Source: Meloidogyne chitwoodi
Taxonomy: Eukaryota > Nematoda > Chromadorea > Rhabditida > Meloidogynidae
Length of the DNA stretch: 64,000 nt
Direction: 5' to 3'
NCBI GenBank assembly: GCA_015183035.1
Contig: JACZZP010000011.1
Span: forward strand, 2,170,001 to 2,234,000
The position numbers and the translations under genes were made by a program. The notes under the pieces are model-generated. The model saw only the letters and a program-made list of their open reading frames with translations, was not told where the DNA came from and made no database searches. Below, piece after piece: positions 21,803 through 32,722 of the stretch (its first letter is position 1; the number at the start of each line of letters is the position of its first letter).

Positions 21803-24424
21803 TTATTCAATATTATAAAGTACTGAAAAATTTTCAAATTTTGTATATTTTTTAAGTAAATATATTGGAAAATTTCCTTCTTTAGTTGAATTAAGATTTC
21901 TTCCTCTAATAAAGCCATCTTGGTGGACTGGACTTAAAGCAACTAAAAAATAATATCTAAAATTTAATAAAATATTTTAAAATCACAAATTTTGTCTCCT
22001 TTTTCAGCCCAAAGTTCTTCTGGCATTATTGGGTGCTCTAAATTTATTTGATTAATTTTCTTAACATAATAAATATACCATGTAAAGGTTTATAGTTAGT
22101 AGTTGCCTCTAATTCTCTACCTAAACTTTTTAAAACTTAAAAAAATATTATTTTACCTAATCCATAAAAATAATCAAGTGAATGTACATTTCCACTTGCT
22201 TCGCCCTGAAGTGCTTGCATAAGTTCATAAACAAGTTGACAAGTCTATTGAATAAAGGAAGGAAAATATTTTTAAATTAAAAAATAAAATTAATTTTAAT
22301 TAAATTTAAAAAAATACTTACACTACTACTAAATGTACAAACTAAAAATGAGCATTTAGAAAGTATACGGTATAAAGCTAATATTTCAATAAATGCTTCT
22401 TTTGATTTATCTAATAAATTAAATTATAATAAATTAATAATTTACAAACTTAAAACTAAATTTATTTTTTTAAGTTTACAATTAATTGTACTTTCGACAA
22501 GTTTCATTGAACTTAAGTTGAAGCATTTTTAATTAACTAAGTTTTAAGTTTGTAAATGTAAAACAAACATTGTGATTCATTTTTAAATATTGTTCCATGA
22601 TAAATTTCATATTTATTTCCCCATTTATTCTTCACTTCTTTAACAACATTTTTAAGTACAGGCAGATCTGATGCAACAAATAACATACGTTTATTAGTAC
22701 AATTATTTGAATTAGTTTGATTATTTTTATAATTTTCTTCATTAACATCAAACCAAAAATCAACCCATTTCTTAAAATAAATTAAAAAAATGTTTTTTTA
22801 ATAAATAAACCATATATTCCTCAATTTCATATAATTTTGCTTCTCTAATTTTATCTGTTCGTCTAACATGAATACCAACAATTGGACCTTTAATAATAAA
22901 ATAATAAAATAAATATTAATTAAATTACCACATTCAAAAGGTATTTTTGAAACAATTTGATTTGTTAAATTTAATGTTATTTCATTTTCTCTCCAAATAT
23001 AATTTAATAACTAAAAATATTTTAAAAAATAGAATTAAAATATTTAAGTTTTATACCTCACCATAGAACCAAATTATAGGATTTGAATGATATTTTACAA
23101 TAAAATCTTTAATTTCTAGTGGAACAGAATCCACTTCCTGTTTTAACTTTAAATAATATTTAATTAAAAAATTAATTTTAAATTTTACAAAGTCATTTCT
23201 ATGTGGAAATATTGTTATTCTATCACTTTGTTCTTTTTCTAAAAAATCTTTTATTGGAAGAAATGGCTTAACCTTAAAAAATATTAAAAAAATTTTTTCT
23301 ATTTTAAAGTACATGTTCTTCATAATTACACTTTGAATTTGATTTAAATATTTCATTCCATCTTACATCAAATTTAAATATTTTAGTATTTTCATTATTT
23401 AATATCATTGTTCTTCCCGATTCAATTGCCAAAATAAAACAATAACTAAAATTAAATTTAAATAAAATTTAAATTTATTAAAATTAAATTAACCAAATTT
23501 GGTGCAACAAAAAGCCTATCCCCCAATCAGTTCCATCAATCTAATATATTTAATATTTAAAAATATAATTAAATAAATGAAGTATTTTATTAATTACCTG
23601 ACAAACCATAATCTTTGCATTAGAACAATTATTAGGGTTTTGAAGCAAATCTAATTTAATTTTAATTTTTTCACTTAAACTTGAAAGTTGTTGATAATTA
23701 TTATTATTACTGTAATTATTATTATAAAATTGATATTCATTTGATAAATAATTAATTATCTAAATTAAAATCATATATTTAAATAATTATCTTGTGTATT
23801 GGTAAATGTTTTAATTATTTGTTATAGTTAATGTTTTAGTTATGTTTTTTTTAGATAATGTTATAGACAATTGTTTTAGTAATGTTTGGTGTTTTAGTTT
23901 TAGTAATGTTCATGTTTTTTTAAGAAATATTTGTGTTTTTCTTTTGTTCTTTGGGAAGTTTTTAAGTATGTATGTTTTTAATGTTTTGGTTGTTTTAAGT
24001 TTGTTTATGTATGTTTTTGCTAATTTTAAATATATTATTTATTATTCACCTGTTTATCTATTATTTGTTTGTGTTCAGAATGTTCTATAGAATTATATCC
24101 AAATAAACTCCTAAGATAATACAATTTTTGTATAAGTGTCATTTGAGTATATCCATCCTATTTATTAAAAAATTTACTTTTTTTAATATTTATTAAAATA
24201 AATTTAACCTTGCTTATTTTAATATTTTTATTTATTTTTGGAGTAAAATTAATATTATTTTTAATATTTCCATGTTGTTTACAACATAAATAAAATAATA
24301 AAAATGATATAAACAAAATAATAATTATTATTAATTTTTTAAAAAATATTTTTTTAAAATTAATTTGATTTTTTATAATTTTTGTATTAATTAATTCAGT
24401 AGGTATTTGGTGATATTCAATCAT
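21803..24424 (-). CDS. FUT8-type alpha-1,6-fucosyltransferase, copy D (GT23)
   Basis: N-terminus MIEYHQIPTELINTKIIKNQ with an anchor at about residues 28-48 differs from A/B/C. Following blocks are standard: the exon ending in RIMVCQ-like sequence near 23600, GIGFLLHQ-like block near 23510, [12 protein letters not shown] near 23420, HSNPIIWFYGEV near 23055-23100, [13 protein letters not shown] with HVRRTDK at 22850-22870, LFVASDLPVLKNVVK near 22640-22690, [14 protein letters not shown] near 22330-22380, HSLDYFYGL near 22165 and the SH3-like tail GNFPIYLLKKYTKFE; stop at 21803-21805. The catalytic exon resembles copy E (ASDLPVL) more than A-C (ATDDT), so D and E form a second subgroup. No frameshift seen. 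Confidence 0.78.
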
Positions 24425-25324
24425 TTAATTAAATTATTTAATTATTTTTTAATTTTAATTGTTATTTTTTTTAATTAATGGACTAATTAAAATGTGCCAA
24501 TTTCATTTCTTAAATTTAAAATTTCTTTTTTTTTAAAAATTATTAATTTGTGGAAAGCAATAAATTACTTTTTTTATTAAAATAGAAACAATTAATTAAT
24601 TAATAGGCAATTATTATTTATTTATTTTTATTATTTTTTATGATTTAATCTTTAAAATAACTAAAACTAATATCTAAATATTCAATCATTTTTTATTAAT
24701 TAAAGTATAACAAGTTTTTTTTTGCTTCATTTTTCTTCTGTAATTACAACAAATTTATGTGTGTACTCTAAAGGAAAATAAATAATAATAATTAATTTAT
24801 TAAATTCAAATTTAAATTAAAATTAATTAAAATTTAATTTAACCATAGAAAACAGTGTTTTTGGAAATTTTCATTTTGCTCGTATTTTAATCTTTTAATT
24901 TTTCTCTCGTCCTCGTACATGCTAGTACGAGTACACGAATGTTCCTTCCTTAAATAATTTAAAATAAATAATAATTAATTAAATAAATAATTTTGAAAAC
25001 ACATAAAAACGAAGGTTAAAAAACATAATTAATTTTAATTGAAAAAAATTTTTGAAATTAATTAGAAAAAAAAGTTAATTATAAGCAAATAAAGTGATTG
25101 ATAATGCCTAATAAATTGAATAATTTAAAATAAAATATTTTTTTATTTTATTTTAATAAAAAAAGTTAAAAAAATATTATTAATTGCTTTGTTTTGTTTA
25201 ATTTTTAATCAAAATATTTTTTAAATTTATTTTAATAAAAAATAATGTAGTATATAAAAGCTAATTTTTTCTTAAATAATCATTTAATTAAATTAATATT
25301 ATATTTCTCTCTTTTCCAATTAAA
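24425..25324. other. Intergenic, divergent promoters
   Basis: Lies between copy D (minus) and the cysteine-rich peptide gene (plus), so it holds both promoters. Contains a perfect short hairpin CTCGTAC-ATGCTA-GTACGAG at about 24913-24932. TATATAAAAG at 25252-25261, about 70 bp before the ATG at 25325, is a plausible TATA box for the peptide gene. Confidence 0.5.
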
Positions 25325-25859
25325 ATGAAAATAATTTATTTAATTTTATTTATTGCTTTGTTTTGTTTAATTCCAACTGAAATTGTTCAAATTAATGCAC
25401 AAATGTTGTTAAATGATGCTGAAGTTGATTTTGCTGGTATTTTAAATTTTATATATTTTTTTTAAAATATTTAAAAATTAAATTTAAAATATTTAAAAAT
25501 TAAATTTAAAATATTTAAAAATTAAATTTAAAATATTTAAAAATTAAATTTAAAATATTTAAAAATTAAATTTAAAATATTTAAAAATTAAATTTAAAAT
25601 ATTTAAAAATTAAATTTAAAATATTTAAAAATTAAATTTAAAATATTTTAAAATTAAATTTAAAATAAATTTAATTAAAAAAATATTAATTTAAAATTTT
25701 TTTTTTTTAAATAAAATTATTTCAGATAATCCATCTCTTAAACTTTTCCGTGTTCGTCGTAAATGTGGCTGTAAGGATATTCCTCAAAGTTGTAAAAGAA
25801 ATTGTCGCTCTGGAAATTGTTCTTATTGGTGTGATCTATGTGGTTGTTGGGGGAAGTAA
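25325..25859 (+). CDS. Small secreted eight-cysteine peptide
   Basis: Two exons, 25325-25436 and 25726-25859, give an 81-residue protein. Residues 1 to about 25 (MKIIYLILFIALFCLIPTEI...) form a clear signal peptide. After a short acidic stretch and a possible dibasic processing site (RVRRK), the C-terminal 30 residues hold eight cysteines (CGC, SC, NC, NC, WC, LC, GC), rich in basic and aromatic residues, so probably a disulphide-stapled mature peptide. I do not recognise a named family. In plant-parasitic nematodes such proteins are typical effector or antimicrobial candidates, but that is inference. The single intron contains a 22-bp tandem repeat. TATATAAAAG lies about 70 bp upstream. Confidence 0.75.
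25463..25668. repeat. 22-bp tandem repeat inside the peptide gene intron
   Basis: About nine near-identical copies of AAATTTAAAATATTTAAAAATT, the last one degenerate. Almost pure A/T and self-complementary in part. Confidence 0.9.
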
Positions 25860-26059
25860 AATAAAATAAATTTTACTAAAAATAAAAAATAATAATAATT
25901 ATCTTCATATTTAAATAATATTATTAAATATTTGTAAAATAAAATAAAAATAATATTTTTCCAAAATTTTAAAAAATATATAAGAATTTCATATTTTAAT
26001 TTTACATTAAATAATAATTCTGAGAATTTTAAACGTAAAAATAAGATATTAAAAAATTA

Positions 26060-26200
26060 TTAGAGATAATATCTCACCTTTCATGTTTCAAAAGGATAAA
26101 ATAAAAATTGAATAATTTCGCAATTTTAAGTTAAACGTATAAACCTGTTGATTTATTTTATTTAAAATAAAAAAATTAATTTTCTTCTAAAAAAATAAAA
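26060..26200 (+). promoter_or_regulatory. Upstream block of FUT8 copy E shared with the GT10 gene
   Basis: Carries GATAATATCTCACCTTTC, AAAAGGATAAAAT and ATTGAATAATTTCGC in this order before the ATG at 26201. The same series in the same order lies at 28981-29065 upstream of the neighbouring GT10 gene, so the block is a duplicated promoter region. Function inferred from position and conservation. Confidence 0.55.
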
Positions 26201-28933
26201 ATGGCAAAATATCTTCCAATCATTAATAAAGATATTGACTCAAATGACAATGAAAAAATTTCAAAAATATTTTTTTTAAAAAACTATAAAAATAATTTTT
26301 TTAATAAAAAATTATTTAAAATTATTATTTTATTTTTAATTTTGTATTTTTTGTTTTATTATTTTAATTATGACAAAAATATTAATAATAATAATATTAT
26401 TAATTCTACCCTAGTTTTTCCTTCAAAAACAAATAATGAAAATAAACAACAAACAAATATTTTTTTAATTAATAATAATAATAGCAATATTAAGTATAAT
26501 ACTATTAATTCAACCTTAAGTTTGCCTTATATCCCAAAAATAGATAAACAAATTATTATTAGCAAGGTTAATATTTATGTTTATGTAAGTATAACAATAA
26601 GTTGAGTTAAGTTTGTAAGTTTGTTTTTAATACTAAAATGATTTGGGAAAGAAAAATGAGGAGTTATTATAATAAATTTTACAACCTTAAAATAAACTTG
26701 GATTGTAATCTTTGTTTTTATTTTCAAGTTTGCAACATTAAAATAAACTTGACAATAACTTTTCTTAAGCTAAATCTTAAAACTTGAATTATAACTTTAT
26801 TTAATTAAAAAAGGATGTATATTCTCAATTAACTCTTGTACAAAAACTGTTTTATTATCGAAGATTGTTTGGTTATTATTCTTTACAAAATGATGAACAT
26901 AAACAAATAATTAACAAAAAAGTATGAATAAATAAATTAAATAATTTAATTTATTTTTTAAAAAGATAATTAGTCATTTATCAACAGAAAATAAATATTA
27001 TAAAAAACACGATAATTTACAACAACTTTCACATTTAAGTAAAAAAATAAATTTTAAATTAAATTTAATTCAAAATCCTAATAATTGTTCTAAAACAAAG
27101 ATTCTTCTCTGTCCAGTAAGTTAAAAGTTAAAGACAGAAAATTTAGTTAAAAATTTGTAGATTGATTATCCCGATTGGGGCTTTGGTTATCTGTTACATA
27201 TGATTAGGTAAATATTAATATTTTTATTTTTTAATAATTATTAGTTTTTGTTTATCAATTTCAATCCAATCTGGAAGAACATTGATATTATTAAATCAAT
27301 ATTTTACTATGATTAGTTTTAAATTTAAATTTATAGAATTATTTGAAAAACTGACAAATTGTAGTTATGAAGAAAATGTAATATTAATTAATTTAGAAAA
27401 AATTAATATTTTGTTTGGCAGATTAAGCCTTTCCTTCCATTAAAAGAATATTCAGATCCAGAACAAACTGATAGGATAACAATATTTCAATACAGACACA
27501 ATATGGTACTAATTTATAAAAATAAATTTATTAAATAAATATTTTATTTATATTAAGTTATTTAGTGGATTTAATATTGTTCCTTTGGAAATTAAATATT
27601 TTATTATTAAATATCATTCAAATCCTTTACTTTGGTATCATGGTGAGGTACAAAAGTGAATATTTTTATTATATTTTTAAAAATATTTTTAGTTATTAAA
27701 TTATATTTGGAGAGAAAATAAAGAAACAATAAATTTAACAAATCAAATTGTTTCAAAAATACCTTTTGAATGTGGTAAATTAATTAATATTTATTTTATT
27801 AATTTATTATTAAAGGCCCAATTGTTGGAATTCATGTTAGACGAACAGATAAAATAAAAGAAGCAAAATTATATGAAATTGAGGAATATATGGTTATTTA
27901 TTAAAAAAAAATTTATTAAAAATTATTTTAAGAAATGGGTTGATTTTTGGTTTGATGTTAATGAAGAAAATTATAAAAATAATCAAACAATTAATTCAAA
28001 TAATTGTACTAATAAACGTATTTTATTTGTTGCATCAGATCTTCCTGTGCTTGAAAATGTAGTTAAAGAAGTGAAGAATAAATGGGGAAATAAATATGAA
28101 ATTTATTATGGAACAATATTTAAAGATGAATCACAATGTTTGTTTTACATTTACAAACAGAAACAGAAACATGTTTAACCTAAAAAAAGTTTTTAAGTTT
28201 TTACAATTTTCGGTTAAGTTTAAACAAAACAAGTGAAAAGTTCATGAATTGTAAACTTAAAAAATATATAAAACATAACTATATACATATTATTAATTTT
28301 CTATAATTAATTTATTATTAGTTGAATCAAGAGAAGCTTTGATGGAAATATTAGCTATAATTCGCATTCTCGCTAAATGCCAGTTTTTAGTTTGTACTTT
28401 AAGCAGCAATGTATTTATTTTTTTTAAAATTTATTTAAAAATATTTCTCTTAATTAAATAGACTTGTCAAATTATTTATGAACTTATGCAAGCAATTCAA
28501 GGCGATGCAAGTGAAAATGTTCATTCACTAGATCATTTTTATGCAGAATTTTGGATGGGTAAAAATTCTACTTTTAAATTAAATTTAAAAAAATTAAGGT
28601 AAAGCTTTAGAAGCAATTGATGACTACAAACCTTTAAATAGTAAAAATTAAATTAAGAATAATTGTATATTTTTGCAAAATTAATTAATTAATTTAGCAT
28701 CTTCCACAGAAGAGATTTGTGCTGAAAAAGGAGATATAATTGGTAAATTAATTTTTCAAAAAAGAAATAATTTAATTCTTTATTTTTAAGCAATAAATGG
28801 AATAACTAAAAATGATGGTTTTATTAGAGGAAGAAATGAACGTTTAAATACTGAAGGAAATTTCCCAATATATTTACTCAAAGAACATTTAAAATTTGAA
28901 AATATTTCAGCATTTGTTAATATTACTAAATAA
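26201..28933 (+). CDS. FUT8-type alpha-1,6-fucosyltransferase, copy E (GT23), intact
   Basis: Best resolved copy: 15 exons, all in phase, 585 residues (human FUT8 about 575): 26201-26566, 26814-26921, 26966-27115, 27161-27207, 27245-27377, 27422-27505, 27558-27647, 27693-27774, 27816-27892, 27933-28137, 28322-28410, 28462-28558, 28599-28640, 28698-28742, 28791-28933. Order: cytosolic tail, anchor (about 37-54), stem, [76 protein letters not shown], then the SH3-like end GDIIAINGITKNDGFIRGRN. The exon ending at 28137 uses donor GTTTGTTTTACATTTAC, conserved in all copies; reading through it gives only a spurious tail. Only plus-strand FUT8 copy, head-to-tail with the GT10 gene. Confidence 0.88.
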
Positions 28934-28964
28934 ATTTAAAATTTAATTTTGCTATTTTAAAAAC

Positions 28965-29163
28965 GTAAGAACAAATTATTAAGATAACATCTCCCCTTTT
29001 CTAATGTTTAAAAGGATAAAATCAAACAAGCGAAAAAAAATTGAATAATTTCGCTATTTTATTATACTTTTTGATTTTATTTAAAATTTTTAATTAATAA
29101 AAAATTTTCTAAAAAGAAAATAAATGGCAAAATATCATCAACTTTTCAAAATTTCTAATAAAA
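28965..29163 (+). promoter_or_regulatory. Upstream block of the GT10 gene with a relic start codon
   Basis: Repeats the promoter block of copy E (GATAACATCTCCCCTTTT, AAAAGGATAAAAT, ATTGAATAATTTCGC). An ATG at 29124 opens MAKYHQLFKISNKNEK and hits a stop after 21 codons. MAKY is also how copy E begins, so this is the old start, now out of frame, leaving an upstream reading frame that overlaps the real start at 29164. Confidence 0.6.
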
Positions 29164-30810
29164 ATGAAAAAACTTTATTTATCAAATAAATCCTTTTTTA
29201 ATAAAAATTCATTTAAAATTGTTATATTATTATTAATTTTATATTTTTTATTTTATTATTTACAATATGACAAAAAACTAGAAAATTATAATATTATTAA
29301 TTCGACCTTAATTTATAATAATTCAAAAATAAATAATAAAACTATTAATTTAAGCAAGGTTATTAATTTAAAAAATATTTTAAAAAATAAAATTTTATTT
29401 TAAAAGAAAGAAATTTTCAAAAAGAAAATGCCTCCAATTTTAATTTGGAACAAATGCACAGATCAATTATTTCCCGGATTTGGAATTGGTTATCCCGATT
29501 TTCCTATGATATTTCCAAATATTACATGTCCATTTAATTGCACTTTTACGAATGATAGAAAATTGTATTTTTTTTTTTAATTTTTTTTAATTTTTTAATA
29601 AATATATTAACCTTCCCTTATACTTTGGGAAAAAAAAATAATAAAAGGTCAATTTAAAAAAATTAATTAATTTATTTTTAGTGAAGTAAATGCTTCAACA
29701 ATAATTTTTTTAATTCATCCCAAATGTCTAATAGATTTTTGTCCTCAACATAGAAGAAATGATCAAAATTATATGATGTACACAGTTGAATCTCCTGTTG
29801 AAATATACAAATATTATAACAAAAAAATATTTATGGAAAATTCAACATGGTTAAACAGTTCAGCAACTTATCGTTTAGATAGTTCTGTATTTATGCCATA
29901 CGATGCATTAACTAAAATAACAAAAAATACACCAAAAGAAGATGTTTGGGATGAAAAAGAAGTGTTTTAATAATTTATTAATTTTTAAATTTTTTAAAGA
30001 TTTTGGACAGAATAAAAAATAAAACAAAATTTGCATTCCAAGCATTATCCAATTGCAATGCTTTATCTGGCCGTGATTTTTTAACAAAAAAATTAGGAAA
30101 AATGATAAATTTAACTTTAGTTGGGAGATGTTTTAATGCTAAATGTGATGATGAATGTTATAAACGTGAATTGGGTAAATTTATTATAATTTTAGAATTT
30201 TTTAAATTAATTTAAAAATTATTTTAGAGGAACACTTTTTCCATTTGGCTTTTGAAAATTCTGTTTGTCCTCATTATGTTACTGAAAAATTTTGGAATTC
30301 ATTAAGAGCAATTACTATACCTGTTGTTTTAACTAGATCTGTTTTTAAAGGATTGGATATTCCTCCCAATGCATTTATTGCTGTAGATGATTTTTTATCA
30401 GTAAATGAATTGGTTGAACATTTAAAGGCTTTAAGGAATAATACGGAAGAATATTTAAAGTAATTTTAAATATTTTCCGGAAAATATATAAAACTTTCCT
30501 GAAAGAACTAAAGCTACTAACATATTTTCCGGAAAATATAAAACATTACGGAAAGATAAAAAGTGTCAGTTTTTATATTTTCCGGAAAATATAAAACGAC
30601 GGAAATATTTTATATTTTCTTTATAGATATTTTGAATGGACAAAAACTTATACAAAAAATGAATTTAATGCTATTAATTCACCAATATGTAAAATTTGTG
30701 AATTTGCTACAAAACATTTTGAAGAAAACACAAAAAATATAATTAATTTAAATAAATTTTGGAATGATGAACATTGTCAAAATGATTTTTTATTAAAATT
30801 TATTGTTTGA
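29164..30810 (+). CDS. GT10 alpha-1,3-type fucosyltransferase, copy a, intact
   Basis: Six exons: 29164-29358, 29407-29564, 29682-29961, 30000-30174, 30228-30459, 30627-30810. Predicted Golgi type II enzyme adding fucose in alpha-1,3 linkage. Exon 1 is the membrane anchor and closely resembles exon 1 of FUT8 copy E (both carry LILYFLFYY and NIINSTL, both end SK at a phase-0 donor). Catalytic part: PPILIWN, ITCPFNCTFTNDRKL, NASTIIFLIH, the SSATYRLDSSVFMPYDAL segment, FAFQALSNCNALSGRD, then the diagnostic C-terminal GT10 motif FENSVCPHYVTEKFWNSL with IPVVLTR and PPNAFIAVDDF, closing with YFEWTKTY and a C-x2-C pair. Start 29164 chosen because the upstream ATG is out of frame. Intron 5 (30460-30626) is filled with TTTCCGGAAA motifs. 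Confidence 0.88.
30465..30615. repeat. TTTCCGGAAA cluster in GT10 intron 5
   Basis: At least five CCGGAA motifs alternating with AAAATATAAAAC. The equivalent introns of GT10 copies b (45860-46045) and c (51710-51950) and the sequence before the orphan exon at 37427 carry the same array, so the array was copied with the gene. Confidence 0.8.
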
Positions 30811-31178
30811 ATATTTAAAAAATAATTCATTATTAGGTTCCTAAAATTCAATGTAATTTTAGCTCATTTACATATGTAGCTCGATATGTTTAAATAATAT
30901 TTTTATTTTTAATAATTACTTATATTTTTTACCCAATTTTTTCAATATTCAAAAAATTTTTTCTTAAATGAAATAATATTTTTGTCTATATAAAAGTTGA
31001 TATTTTGGATCTTATTACAGATGGCGGGGAGGGGAAGGACATTTTTATTTTATTTTTTCACCAATCCAACTACATATTCTATTGATTTCCAACATGTATA
31101 GACCAGTATATGTGTAAGCATATTTCCTAACCATTTATTGACCTAAAAATTTTCAAATTTTAAAAAATTTTAATAAAA
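30811..31178. other. Intergenic
   Basis: AT-rich. One GC-rich patch GATGGCGGGGAGGGGAAGG at 31020-31038. No gene seen. Confidence 0.5.
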
Positions 31179-31515
31179 ATGGAACAACAAAATAATAATA
31201 ATAATAATTTAATAATAAAATCAAAAAAACAAAGAAAATCATTACCTATTGAAATACTTGTTAATATATTTAAAACAGCTAGTTATATTCCTCTAAATGA
31301 TTTTAAAATATGGTAAAATTTAAAATAATTAATATAATAATTTTCATTTAGTTATTTATTGTACCTTTCGGTTTCGCCGCATTCCCCATTTCAGTGCCAA
31401 AATTTGAGTGCCAACATTTTTTAATGCATTAATATTTGCATTATAATTCCATTTTTGTTATATTTTTGATGATCTTTATATAAACAAATTTATGAAAGCA
31501 AAAATTAAAAAATAT

Positions 31516-32083
31516 GGTACTTATGCCCTTATCCCCCACCCCTCCTTCTTCAATGCAGCGCCTCATTTTATTGCGCCGAAAAAATACTCTAGACTGCCTT
31601 TGATTGAAAGTGCCCCAAGAAAATTTTGATGTTTAAATATTTATTTATAAATTAATAAAAAAGGAAAAACAACTGAAATTAAAAAGGAGGGATAAAATTG
31701 TGAATCCCATTCAAAAAGTAAGATCCTTGTTTATGTAACATTCGCATTCCGGTCCCACATTTCTGACAGTTACGCTCTTGATGCAAGATCCCCCGTCGTT
31801 GAAAAAATATAATGCTGCCTAATTCTTGATCACCATTTCCAAGTTCAATAATATGACGAATTAATTGATCATAGTTCATTTTAATAATGTTTTTAATTTT
31901 TTTACAAATTATGGCACAATTAAAAGTAAAGCTATCATTTAAAATTCAAATTTACCACGCCTTTACACATCAAAATTTTCTTGGGGCACTTTCAATCAAA
32001 GGCAGTCTAGAGTATTTTTTCGGCGCAATAAAATGAGGCGCGGCATTGAAGAAGGAGGGGTGGGGGATAAGGGCATAAGTACC
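31516..32083. mobile_element. Merlin-like element with 8-bp target duplication
   Basis: Terminal inverted repeats of more than 100 bp start GGTACTTATGCCCTTATCCC. Flanked by perfect direct repeats AAAAATAT at 31508-31515 and 32084-32091. The centre encodes, on the minus strand (31679-31879), a 66-residue frame with FFQRRGIL...CQKCGTGM, which looks like the N-terminal zinc-ribbon of ISXO2/Merlin-type transposases; the catalytic part is absent. Confidence 0.7.
31679..31879 (-). pseudogene. Transposase zinc-ribbon remnant (ISXO2/Merlin-like)
   Basis: Frame MNYDQLIRHIIELGN...SIIFFQRRGILHQERNCQKCGTGMRM with one CxxC knuckle; the second cysteine pair is missing. Located between the inverted repeats of the element 31516-32083. 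Family call tentative. Confidence 0.45.
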
Positions 32084-32177
32084 AAAAATATACATACAAT
32101 TAAATTAAAAATAATTAGTTAAAATGCCCTATAATCAAACGCTGATGAGTTTTTTCAGAATAATAGAGAATATATTC

Positions 32178-32498
32178 GGTACTTTTCCGTTATGGGCGCA
32201 AGTTTTTGTCTGCAAAAAATTTAATCCGTTTGAGATGAAAAAACATGGATAACTTATCCCTAATAAGTGGCGTTGTAGTTCTTGCCATATCCAAAAAGGT
32301 GTTCGTCCTGATACACATTGTTAGATCCTTCAAAACTACCGCTTGACACCATTGTTGAATTTATTTATTAGTGGTCTCGCGAAAATACTTCAATTAAATT
32401 TTGTGAGTTTGAACTTTTAATGAATCATAATTCAAATAAATATAAATTTTTTGAAGACAAAAACTTGCGGACATTTGTACCCATAACTGAAAGGTACC
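32178..32498. mobile_element. GGTACTT-ended MITE with perfect 8-bp target duplication
   Basis: Ends GGTACTTTTCCGTTATGGG and CCCATAACTGAAAGGTACC, inner inverted match GCAAGTTTTTGTC. Direct repeats ATATATTC at 32170-32177 and 32499-32506. Inserted inside the outer element 31361-32608. Confidence 0.8.
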
Positions 32499-32722
32499 AT
32501 ATATTCCACCAACATAAATTTATTATTAGTAAATTTTACTGAAAGTATATTAGTTGGCACTCAAAATTTTAGCACCGAAATGGGGGTGCGGCGAAACCAA
32601 AAAGTACCTTTATTTGATGACAAAATCAAAAAATTATTAAATAAACTTCGAATTTTCTTTAAAAAATTTAATCATTTTCCGAATTTTATATTCAAAAAAT
32701 TCTGTGATTAAAGCTTTAAAAA

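Larger units (their letters stand above)
31361..32608. mobile_element. Outer inverted-repeat element with GTACYTTTYGG ends
   Basis: Left end GTACCTTTCGGTTTCGCCGC with CCCCATTTC, AGTGCC further in; right end is the inverted counterpart (CGGCGAAACCAAAAAGTACC). It encloses two further elements of similar end sequence. A clean target duplication is not visible. Confidence 0.7.
31179..32722 (+). pseudogene. F-box protein fragment interrupted by transposons
   Basis: An ATG at 31179 opens a polar N-run, then LPIEILVNIFKTASYIPLND...KIW, an F-box-like motif (SCF ubiquitin ligase substrate receptor). The frame reaches a donor at about 31317. The next likely exon begins near 31351 but is broken by the element 31361-32608 and appears to resume at about 32609 for some 35 codons before a stop. 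No substrate-binding domain follows. Either a decayed F-box gene or a very short one with an inserted element. Confidence 0.45.

Noticed and set aside
23842..24090. 82-codon plus-strand frame rich in V and F
   Set aside because: T-rich tandem repeat in an intron of FUT8 copy D.
28138..28178. Extension LFYIYKQKQKHV at the end of a FUT8 copy E exon (and similar tails in the other copies)
   Set aside because: Intron read-through; splicing at the GTTTGTTTT donor joins the next exon in phase and gives the conserved FUT8 order.
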